Below are positions 1 to 5,815 of a stretch of 9,406 nt of DNA, in pieces. Position numbers and translations under genes: made by a program. Positions within the stretch are counted from its first letter, which is position 1. Every line of letters starts with the position of its first letter. The notes below the pieces were generated by a model. The model did no database searches. It was not told the DNA's origin and worked only from the letters and a program-made list of their open reading frames with translations. The DNA comes from Candidatus Krumholzibacteriia bacterium. Lineage in GTDB: Bacteria; Krumholzibacteriota; Krumholzibacteriia; LZORAL124-64-63. The stretch covers positions 1 through 9,406 of the forward strand of contig JAQULN010000079.1 of NCBI GenBank assembly GCA_028718575.1, in the 5' to 3' direction.

Positions 1-594
1 CAGGAGCGAGCGCGCCAGGTCGTTGCGCTCGGCGGTGTTGCGCCGCAAGTATGCGCAGCGCAACTCCGGAATCGCCAATTGACGCATGAGCAGCAGCGAT
101 TCCTCGAAGCGCTCGAGCAATCCGACAAAGACGCTGTGCCTCTCGATCGCGGCGATCGCCGCCTGGGGGTCGCCGTCGCGATCGAAGAACCGCACCTGGC
201 TGTTGTGGTGCTCGGGCCAGGCGCACCAGGCGGGCCAGTCGAGCGGCTGCGCGGTCGTCGAGACATGGAACTGATAGTGGGAGGCGCCCCGCGATAGCGG
301 CTCGCGCATGAACGCGACATAGCGTACGGGCTGGACCTCGTGCAATCGCGACCAGAGGGTTAGCGTGTGGCCGCCGACCGCCCGCAGCCACGGGCATTGC
401 TTCCGCAGGCGGCGCAGGTCTTCGGGTTCGTAGATCGGAATGATGAAGTCACGGCCGCCGGTGCCCGCGGGGCGGGGCGGCCGCAAAGGTTCGGCCTGGA
501 TGTAGGCCGGCCCGTAGGTGCCGCGCAGCACCGTGTCGAAGGTGCGGCCGCCGGTCTTGGCAAGATGCAGGAATACGACCAGGGGTCGGGACAT
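1..594 (-). CDS. Sulfotransferase family protein (PAPS-dependent), 3' end outside the window
   Basis: The first 198 codons are present and open; the gene continues past the window edge. Near the N-terminus, HLAKTGGRT (residues 10-18) matches the 5'-phosphosulfate-binding loop of Golgi-type and bacterial sulfotransferases (HxxKTGG[RT]T). RYVAFMREPLSRGASHY (about 91-107) matches the 3'-phosphate-binding segment, with Arg97 and Ser105 in the expected R-x7-S spacing. The HNSQVRFF stretch (about 129-136) resembles the conserved segment that follows in the heparan-sulfate 2-O-sulfotransferase-like family. Family knowledge: such enzymes move sulfate from PAPS to a hydroxyl of a sugar or other acceptor. 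The acceptor here is inferred to be the glycan made by the neighbouring genes, but a protein or small molecule is possible. Start at 594: GGAG at 601-604 lies six bases upstream. Only 17 bases separate it from the beta-helix gene, so the two are probably co-transcribed. Confidence 0.85.
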   Translation of the reverse strand, partial: MSRPLVVFLHLAKTGGRTFDTVLRGTYGPAYIQAEPLRPPRPAGTGGRDFIIPIYEPEDLRRLRKQCPWLRAVGGHTLTLWSRLHEVQPVRYVAFMREPLSRGASHYQFHVSTTAQPLDWPAWCAWPEHHNSQVRFFDRDGDPQAAIAAIERHSVFVGLLERFEESLLLMRQLAIPELRCAYLRRNTAERNDLARSLL

Positions 595-611
595 TCGCTT
601 CTCCGCCCCCG

Positions 612-2657
612 TCACCGCACGAGGGTCAGCTTGCAGGTCGCCGCGTGGCGGCCGTCGAGCACGAGCCGCGCCGCGTAGACGCCGGCCGCGCATTCGCGTC
701 CGCCCGCGTCGCGTCCATTCCAGAGCCAGCGATGGTCGCCCGCGACGAGCGGCCCCTGCCATAGCACGCGCACCAGGCGGCCGCGCGTATCGTACAGGTC
801 GAGTCGCACTTGGCTCGCGCGTTCGAGCCGAGCCAGCAGCTCGGTGCGAGGGTTGAACGGATTGGGCCCGGCCGTCAAGCGTGAACCCGCCGCCGGCACA
901 TCGGTGACCCCGGTGGGATCAGGCCGTTCGAAGCAGCCGATTTCGGGACCGTCGCCGGCCGGCATGGGACGCATATCGAGGTCCAGGGTAAAACCGATCT
1001 CCAGACCCGCGTCGATCAACGGTCCGCCGTCCAGCGGGTAACCCGTCAACAGGCTTTCGTAGGGCGACTCGGCCAAAACCACCGGCGAGACCGGCACCAG
1101 TCCGCCGAGGTTCATCTGGCCGGCGGCAGCGGCGCAGTGGTCGGCTGCAGCCATGCCGCCGCTGCTGCTGTAGACCTGCACGTGGACGCCGCTGGTGCCC
1201 CAGAACACGCAGTTCTGCAAAACGCAGAGCATGTCCGGGTGCCAGTCGCCGTACTCGTGGTAGTGCGCGAAAGCGTCTCCGAAGCGGTAGCTCGAGTTGA
1301 AGATGCGGTTGTCGACGAACGTCGAGTGGCGCACCACGACGCGCGGGAACATCCGGCAAACGATGGCGCCGCCGCGGCAGTAGCTGTTCGCGGGCTGACC
1401 TTGGTCGTCGTAGCCGGCCAAGTTGCGGATGAACAGGCAGGTGTCGATCCACAGAGTCTCGCCCAGGTTCTCCTGGAACGGCCCGCCCTTGAACACGCCG
1501 CCGGCGTGGAAATAGGCCACGTTGTCGAAGAACCGGCAGCGCCGCACTGTACCCTCGCTGTAACGGCTCACGTAAACGCCGGCTCCTTGCAGATTGAAGT
1601 TCTCGCGGAACACGCAATCTTCGACCAGCACCGGCACCATGCGGCCGCCGGTGGCGCCGGACGTGTGGATCGCGCCGCCGTCGCCCGCATCGAGCTGAAC
1701 ATCAGGTACGCCGCGGTTGTCGGTGAAGTCGCAGCGGCGGACGGTGACCGGACAAGCCTGCGTGTGATCCGTGCTGTTGCGGCGGAAATGCAGGCCGGCG
1801 CCTTCGGACCAGCCGTTAGCGACCCCGCCCCGGCTGCCGCGGATCTCGCAATCCTCGAACAACACTGCGGCGCTGAGGGTCGAGACGGCGCCGCCGGGCC
1901 CGCCGCTCGTGTTGTCGCTGAACGTGCAACCGCGGAACGTCGCCGCACTGAGTTGCTGGCGCGCGTCGATCATCACGGCGCCGCCGCGCGGATCCGATCC
2001 CTCGATGACGTTAGCGCTGAACACGCAAGCGTCGAACTCGACCGTCAGGCCGGCGCCGAGAAACACCGCGCCGCCGCGGCCGGTGCTGCGGTTGCCGGTG
2101 AACTCGCAGTTCACCGCGGTCAACACGCCGGCGAAGGGGAGCCGCAAGGCCGCGCCACCGACGAAACCCGCCCCGACGGCCGCGAGATCGCGGAACCAGC
2201 AACCGACCAGGACGATCTCGGTGCCGGCGGCCGTGGTCGCCAGCGCCACCGGCTGGCGCTGGTCGCCGCCGCCGGTCACGGTCAGTCCCTGCAGGCGCAA
2301 CGCCGGCAAACCAGCCGCAACGATCAAGCTGCCGGTATCGCCGAGATCGAGGCGGGCCCCCTGCGGCGCCGGCGACAGGGCCGCATTGCCCAGCAAGGCG
2401 ACGGCCACGGTGAGCGCGGCAGCGACGGCGTGTTCGTCAGGGCTGCAGAGAACCGAGTCCGCGGCGGAGGCTTCAGCCAACGCGGCGGCGAGCGTCGGGT
2501 AGCAGTTGGCCGGCGACCAGTCGCCTGGAATGCTGGGTTGACTGGTGCGGGTTCCCGCAGGCAGAACGTGATACCGCTCGGCCTGCGCAGGCCTAGGGGT
2601 CAAAACCGCCGCGACGATCAGAATCGACGCCAATAACGCCGCCGAACCACGGGTCAT
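612..2657 (-). CDS. Secreted right-handed beta-helix protein with C-terminal FlgD-like/T9SS-type sorting domain
   Basis: A 681-residue protein. Residues 1-26 form a signal peptide: a short basic start, a hydrophobic core, and a PAQA|E cleavage site. Residues about 110-510 are parallel beta-helix rungs in which a Cys-x-Phe (or similar) step recurs: Cys153, 184, 211, 244, 270, 309, 348, 374, 407 and 483, with Ser445 in the equivalent place of one rung. Many rungs also carry GGA or GAG turns and a following Asn. Residues about 541-577 (GGPLIDAG, then DMRP, then GPEIGCFE) resemble the closing 'IDAG...R...IG..E' segment of choice-of-anchor-Q beta-helix proteins. Residues about 598-681 form an FlgD-like Ig domain (PNPFNP, LYDTRGRLVR, WNGRD, GVYAARL). 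Such domains are linked to secretion or surface anchoring in FCB-type bacteria. No catalytic residues of a lyase or epimerase can be assigned. ATG at 2657 is chosen for the signal peptide and for GAGGT at 2664-2668, six bases upstream. The longer upstream open frame overlaps the glycosyltransferase gene and is not used. Confidence 0.88.
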   Translation of the reverse strand: MTRGSAALLASILIVAAVLTPRPAQAERYHVLPAGTRTSQPSIPGDWSPANCYPTLAAALAEASAADSVLCSPDEHAVAAALTVAVALLGNAALSPAPQGARLDLGDTGSLIVAAGLPALRLQGLTVTGGGDQRQPVALATTAAGTEIVLVGCWFRDLAAVGAGFVGGAALRLPFAGVLTAVNCEFTGNRSTGRGGAVFLGAGLTVEFDACVFSANVIEGSDPRGGAVMIDARQQLSAATFRGCTFSDNTSGGPGGAVSTLSAAVLFEDCEIRGSRGGVANGWSEGAGLHFRRNSTDHTQACPVTVRRCDFTDNRGVPDVQLDAGDGGAIHTSGATGGRMVPVLVEDCVFRENFNLQGAGVYVSRYSEGTVRRCRFFDNVAYFHAGGVFKGGPFQENLGETLWIDTCLFIRNLAGYDDQGQPANSYCRGGAIVCRMFPRVVVRHSTFVDNRIFNSSYRFGDAFAHYHEYGDWHPDMLCVLQNCVFWGTSGVHVQVYSSSGGMAAADHCAAAAGQMNLGGLVPVSPVVLAESPYESLLTGYPLDGGPLIDAGLEIGFTLDLDMRPMPAGDGPEIGCFERPDPTGVTDVPAAGSRLTAGPNPFNPRTELLARLERASQVRLDLYDTRGRLVRVLWQGPLVAGDHRWLWNGRDAGGRECAAGVYAARLVLDGRHAATCKLTLVR

Positions 2658-2674
2658 GCCGATACCTCGGAAAC

Positions 2675-2684
2675 GATCGCGATC
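2675..2684. repeat. 10-bp perfect palindrome in the leader of the beta-helix gene
   Basis: GATCGCGATC reads the same on both strands. It lies between the predicted transcription start (about 2703) and the ribosome-binding site of the beta-helix gene. It could be a regulator-binding site. A short palindrome of this kind can also arise by chance in GC-rich DNA. Confidence 0.3.
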
Positions 2685-2690
2685 AGATGG

Positions 2691-2720
2691 AATATTAAAA
2701 TCATGCGTTATTTTAACATT
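2691..2720. promoter_or_regulatory. AT-rich inverted repeat overlapping the -10 box (candidate operator)
   Basis: The arms AATATTAAAA (2691-2700) and TTTTAACATT (2711-2720) are inverted repeats matching at 9 of 10 positions, with a 10-base spacer. The half-site centres are 20 bp apart, about two helical turns, as in many operators for dimeric regulators. The dyad covers the predicted -10 box and the transcription start of the beta-helix gene, and its distal end touches the TAA stop of the glycosyltransferase gene. The surrounding DNA is GC-rich, so the island stands out. An RNA hairpin from this repeat would be weak (mostly A-U) and lacks a following U-run, so an operator is more likely than a terminator. 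Confidence 0.4.
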
Positions 2721-2738
2721 AAGTTCCTGCTCCGTCAA
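2710..2738 (-). promoter_or_regulatory. Sigma70-like promoter for the beta-helix/sulfotransferase genes
   Basis: On the minus strand, TTGACG (2738-2733; 5 of 6 to TTGACA) is followed after exactly 17 bases by TAAAAT (2715-2710; 5 of 6 to TATAAT). The predicted start is near 2703, leaving a leader of about 46 bases before the ATG at 2657. The -35 box lies inside the last codons of the upstream glycosyltransferase gene. Confidence 0.6.
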
Positions 2739-3900
2739 CCCGCTCGTAGAGTCGCTCCAGGCTGGCGACTGCCCGCGAGAGGTCGTACCGCTCAGCCACC
2801 AGGTTCCGGCCCGCTGCGCCACACCGTAGCCGCTGTGGAGGATCGTCCAGCAATGAGGCGATTGCCGTCGCCAGATCGGCCACCCGGCCGGGCTCGACCA
2901 GCCGTCCCTGCCGGCCGTCCTCGACCAGGTCCGCCACGCCCGCAATGCGATAGCCGACCACCGCGCAGCCGGCCGCCATCGCCTCCAAAAGCACCAACGG
3001 CAACCCTTCCAGCAGCGAGGTCGAAACAAAGAGGTCGGCAGCTTGAAACAAAAGGCCGAGATCGTCGCGCACTCCCAGCAGCTTGACCCGGTCGGTCAGA
3101 CTGCGGCGCGCGATGTCGGCCGCCAGTGCGTCGGCCTCGTCGCCGGTGCCGGCGATCACAGTCAGCGCGTCGACGCCCTCGTCGCGCAGAATCTCGGCCG
3201 CGGCCACGAGATCGCGGAAATTCTTCTGCGAGGACAAGCGGCCGGCGCCAACCACAAGCGGTCGCGAATCGCCGGCTCCCAGCGACGCCCGCAACGCGGC
3301 CCGCTGGTCCGCCGAGAGCGGCGGCGGCAAGTCCACGGCGTTGGGCACGACCAGAATACGCGCGGCGAGCTGTTCGCCCAGCGCCAAATCTTCGATCAAC
3401 GATGCCCGCACGCTGTCGCTGACCGCCACCACCGCCTGGCAGCGGGCGACCACGAGACGATACGCGCGCCGGCGCAGGGCTCGGCGCCAGGCGGCATCGG
3501 CCGGGCCGTAGCTGAACTCGTCGTTGCTGTGAACAGTCGCCACGATGTTCACGCGGCGCGATAGCGCCAGCCACAGGCCCCAGAAGTTGGCTTCCGGCAA
3601 GTGAGTCTGCACCACCGCGACGCGATCGGCCTCCAGCTGCGCGAGTAGCCGGCGGCGACCGTCGCGCAGACTGGCCAGCCAGGCCAACGGACGCCTCACC
3701 GGGGCGCGGGCGATATCCAGTTCGCGCAAACCGACCGCCGGCGCCAGTTGTGCCGCGAGCGCTCCGCCCCCTTGCAGCGCATAGACGAACGTCGGCCGGC
3801 CGCCGCCGGCGCGGGCGGCCGCCAGACGCGCCGCCATCATCTCGGCCCCGCCGACCGTCAATCGTTCGAGCAGGTGGGCGACCACAAGCGGTGCGGGCAC
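2719..3900 (-). CDS. Glycosyltransferase family 4 (GT-B fold)
   Basis: A 393-residue protein of normal GT4 length. The N-terminal half has VGGAE (16-20), which contacts the donor or acceptor in GT4 enzymes, THLPEANFWG (99-108) and VHSND (123-127). The C-terminal donor-binding half has GRLSSQKNF (220-228, with Arg221 and Lys226 as the usual diphosphate contacts), IAGTGDE (249-255), LLGVRDD (274-280) and the E-x7-E motif (Glu298, Glu306) in LEGLPLVLLEAMAAG. Family knowledge: a retaining transferase using a nucleotide-sugar donor in the cytoplasm. The sugar cannot be read from the sequence. GTG at 3900 is chosen because homologues begin just before VVAHLLERLTVGGAE; the longer frame to 3993 would run into the ATPase gene and adds a low-complexity Ser/Arg tail. 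GGAG lies at 3911-3914, ten bases upstream, and the ATPase stop is only seven bases away, so translation is probably coupled. Confidence 0.92.
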   Translation of the reverse strand: MPAPLVVAHLLERLTVGGAEMMAARLAAARAGGGRPTFVYALQGGGALAAQLAPAVGLRELDIARAPVRRPLAWLASLRDGRRRLLAQLEADRVAVVQTHLPEANFWGLWLALSRRVNIVATVHSNDEFSYGPADAAWRRALRRRAYRLVVARCQAVVAVSDSVRASLIEDLALGEQLAARILVVPNAVDLPPPLSADQRAALRASLGAGDSRPLVVGAGRLSSQKNFRDLVAAAEILRDEGVDALTVIAGTGDEADALAADIARRSLTDRVKLLGVRDDLGLLFQAADLFVSTSLLEGLPLVLLEAMAAGCAVVGYRIAGVADLVEDGRQGRLVEPGRVADLATAIASLLDDPPQRLRCGAAGRNLVAERYDLSRAVASLERLYERVDGAGT

Positions 3901-3907
3901 GATCGGC

Positions 3908-5482
3908 CTACTCCGCGAGCTGCTGGTGGAAGGTGACGAGTCCGCGGCGCACGAGAACCGCAACGGTCGAGTCCGCGGCCGCCTGGCTGGCAAACGGCCC
4001 GAGTACGACCCGCCGCCACGCTTGCCCGTCCGACAGCACCGTATCGCGGTATCCGGTCGGGCAGTCGACTTCGGTCAGCAACGCCGTGTAGCGCGCCGCG
4101 CGCAGCGTATCGCGGAAACTCGCCACGTGGATCCAGATGCTCGCTGCGAGCCGAGGACGCGCCGTCGCATCGGCGCCGGGCGGCGCCGTGTCCCGGGCCG
4201 GCGGCGCGAGAGCGCCGAGGCCGCTCGGCGGTTCGGCCGCTGGTTCGGCCGCAGGGTCGACCGCGGCTGCGCCGTCCCGCGAGATGGGCTGGCCGTCCCC
4301 GGAACCCGGCCGCGCGTCGGCGGCCTGTAGATCGACCGCCGGCACCAGCGCCGCGGCCGGAAGACCGGCGCTGCCGCCGGACCGGTCGGCCAAGATCAGT
4401 TTCCAGGCGGCCCACCCGCCGAGCAGCAGAACGATCAGCCAGACCCAGATCCAGGCACCAATACCGCGCCGCCCCGCTTTCCGCGTACGCTGCCGCCTGG
4501 TCGTCATGCGCGATGCCGCCAAGGCGTCGGCCGCGCGGCCGGCAGCTGGTTGGACCACGCCGGCGGTCAGCGGCGTGGGCGGCGGCGAAACCGATTCCGT
4601 TTCCGGCGACGCGGGCACCGCCGGTTGCGTCGCCGCCGCCGCCATCGGCGTCGCCAGCTCTGGCGCGTCGAGCACGGGCGGCGGCGCCTCGGGCAAATCC
4701 TCGGCCGCCACGTGGCGGGCGTCGACGCGGCGGCTTTTCTCCACGAACGCCGCCAACAGTGCGTGGCTCGCGAGATGGTTGACCAGCCTCGGCACGCCGC
4801 GGCTCAACTCGTGGATCTTGGCGATCGCCGCCTCGGCGAACAACGGTTCGCGGCGGCCCGCAACGGTGAGGCGATGCGCGATATACTCGCCGGTCTCCGC
4901 CTCGGTCAGGGGTTCGAGATGGTAGTGAATCCGGATGCGCTGGCGCAGTTGCGCCAGTTCCGGCCGGTTGATCAGAGTCTCCAGCGACGACTGTCCGGCC
5001 AGAACGATCTGGAACAACTGCTTGTCGGGCTGACCGAGATTGGTCAGCAATCGGACTCCCTCGAGCGTCTTGGCGTCCAGATTCTGGGCCTCGTCCACGA
5101 TCAGCAGAATCTTGCGCCCCTCGGCATGGACTGCCAGCGCCTGATCCTTCAACAGGCAGACCAGATCGGCGGCATCGGCTCCGGCCGGCCACGTTTGCCC
5201 GAGGTCGTGCAGCATCAGTTTGAGGAATTCCGGATAATTGACATTCGTCACGTTGACCAGGATCTGGCGAAACAACTTGGAGACTTTGCCCTGCAAACTG
5301 TTCAATGCCAAGGTCTTACCCATGCCGATGGCGCCGACGATCAGCACGAAATCCTCGCCCTGCTCCAGACCGTAGCCCAAATGAGCCATGGTCTCTGCGT
5401 GCGCATGCGAACGGAACAGGAACCGGAGATTCGGTCCCATGGCGAACGGATCACTGTGCAAGCCGAAGTGGGCTTGATACAT
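3908..5482 (-). CDS. ExeA/DamX-like AAA ATPase with transmembrane segment and C-terminal SPOR domain
   Basis: A 524-residue protein. It opens with MYQAHFGLHSDPF, the typical start of ExeA/GspA and exopolysaccharide-locus ATPases. Walker A is GAIGMGKT (50-57), with Ile-Gly-Met in place of the commoner Val-Gly-Thr. Walker B is LLIVDE (126-131) followed by AQNL. QRIRIHYHLEPL (181-192) and SRGVPRLVN (227-235) are family-conserved downstream segments. A Pro/Ala-rich linker (about 264-320) and a basic patch precede one membrane segment (about 343-364, Trp-rich). A second Pro/Ala-rich linker leads to a SPOR-like domain (448-524: IHVASF, then WRRVVLGPF). SPOR domains bind denuded peptidoglycan. The order ATPase-TM-SPOR matches DamX of some Gammaproteobacteria; its neighbours instead recall the ATPases of exosortase-type EPS loci. 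Predicted topology is a cytoplasmic ATPase with a periplasmic SPOR domain. ATG 5482 is favoured by AGGTGA four bases upstream and by the family N-terminus. First gene of the minus-strand set. Confidence 0.88.
   Translation of the reverse strand: MYQAHFGLHSDPFAMGPNLRFLFRSHAHAETMAHLGYGLEQGEDFVLIVGAIGMGKTLALNSLQGKVSKLFRQILVNVTNVNYPEFLKLMLHDLGQTWPAGADAADLVCLLKDQALAVHAEGRKILLIVDEAQNLDAKTLEGVRLLTNLGQPDKQLFQIVLAGQSSLETLINRPELAQLRQRIRIHYHLEPLTEAETGEYIAHRLTVAGRREPLFAEAAIAKIHELSRGVPRLVNHLASHALLAAFVEKSRRVDARHVAAEDLPEAPPPVLDAPELATPMAAAATQPAVPASPETESVSPPPTPLTAGVVQPAAGRAADALAASRMTTRRQRTRKAGRRGIGAWIWVWLIVLLLGGWAAWKLILADRSGGSAGLPAAALVPAVDLQAADARPGSGDGQPISRDGAAAVDPAAEPAAEPPSGLGALAPPARDTAPPGADATARPRLAASIWIHVASFRDTLRAARYTALLTEVDCPTGYRDTVLSDGQAWRRVVLGPFASQAAADSTVAVLVRRGLVTFHQQLAE
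4230..4253. repeat. Two tandem 12-bp units in the linker of the ATPase gene
   Basis: The unit GGTTCGGCCGCT is repeated once with one base changed (last base A). It encodes an Ala-Glu-Pro-Ala repeat in the periplasmic linker between the membrane segment and the SPOR domain. Slippage at this site would change linker length without breaking the frame. Confidence 0.6.
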
Positions 5483-5589
5483 CGAATCACCTGCCGTCGT
5501 GCCAGATCCTGCCGGTTTGACCGGCTGCGCCGTCCGCACCGGATCAGCGGTGGTCGCGCCGAGCGCCGCCGGCTGCGGCCGCCCCGGGG

Positions 5590-5604
5590 CATGGCTCTAC
5601 CTCC
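5590..5604 (-). promoter_or_regulatory. Strong ribosome-binding site plus ATG upstream of, and out of frame with, the ATPase gene
   Basis: On the minus strand GGAGGT (5604-5599), a near-perfect Shine-Dalgarno sequence, stands six bases before an ATG at 5592. That ATG opens a frame of 83 codons ending at 5341, which overlaps the first 142 bases of the ATPase gene in another frame. The predicted peptide is very Arg-rich and resembles no family I know. It may be a leader ORF that tunes ATPase translation, or the original ATPase start displaced by an indel in the adjoining CCCCGGGG run (5582-5589). Confidence 0.35.
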
Positions 5605-5650
5605 AAGATGATCGGCCAAGATCGCGCGAAACTCAACCGCCGATCACAGG

Positions 5651-5669
5651 CCGGCGTCGGCGACGCCGG
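5651..5669. repeat. Perfect 8-bp stem, 3-base loop hairpin in the divergent intergenic region
   Basis: CCGGCGTC and GACGCCGG are separated by GGC. No T-run follows on either strand, so it does not look like an intrinsic terminator. If the GATAAT box at 5684-5689 is used, the hairpin falls near the 5' end of the ATPase transcript. Confidence 0.45.
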
Positions 5670-5732
5670 GAAGCCCGCGCGTCATTATCTTCGCATCTGC
5701 CCCGGCGGACAGCGAAACCGGCGAATTGTCCG

Positions 5733-5761
5733 TTGCCGCCCTGGCGAGCGCAGGCTAGTAT
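5733..5761 (+). promoter_or_regulatory. Candidate sigma70-like promoter for the flippase operon
   Basis: TTGCCG (5733-5738; 4 of 6 to consensus) and TAGTAT (5756-5761; 4 of 6) are separated by exactly 17 bases. The expected start is near 5768, leaving a leader of about 48 bases before the ATG at 5816. Moderate match only. Confidence 0.4.
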
Positions 5762-5815
5762 TGGGCGGCCCAGACCCCCTGCCGCACCCTTATCCCGCAC
5801 GGGATTGGCTCCTAC

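Larger units (their letters stand above)
5483..5815. other. Divergent intergenic region between the two polysaccharide gene sets
   Basis: These 333 bases lie between the two divergent first genes and should hold both promoters. A plausible plus-strand promoter is at 5733-5761. For the minus strand I see only a GATAAT -10-like box (5684-5689, 5 of 6 to consensus) without a convincing -35. A short hairpin (5651-5669) and a strong ribosome-binding site followed by an out-of-frame ATG (5590-5604) also lie here. No conserved small gene or RNA gene is recognisable. Confidence 0.6.

Noticed and set aside
1137..2636. 499-codon plus-strand open frame opposite the beta-helix gene
   Set aside because: Low-complexity Ala/Val/Arg-rich translation typical of the antisense of a GC-rich gene; the minus strand has clear domains.
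612..3029. 805-codon minus-strand open frame that would extend the beta-helix protein at its N-terminus
   Set aside because: The extension lies inside the glycosyltransferase gene in another frame, is Trp/Arg-rich and would bury the signal peptide; a good ribosome-binding site precedes the ATG at 2657.
3901..3993. Upstream extension of the glycosyltransferase to 3993
   Set aside because: It overlaps the SPOR-domain codons of the ATPase gene and adds a Ser/Arg tail not expected in GT4 proteins; GTG at 3900 fits the family start.
3858..5192. 444-codon minus-strand open frame overlapping the ATPase gene
   Set aside because: Arg/Gly/Ser-rich shifted-frame translation of the ATPase region without recognisable motifs.
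4550..5611. 353-codon plus-strand open frame opposite the ATPase gene
   Set aside because: Arg/Gln-rich antisense translation with no family signature; the ATPase on the other strand has intact Walker motifs.
5651..5669. Hairpin as a transcription terminator
   Set aside because: No T-run on either strand, and no gene ends there; both flanking genes start from this region.
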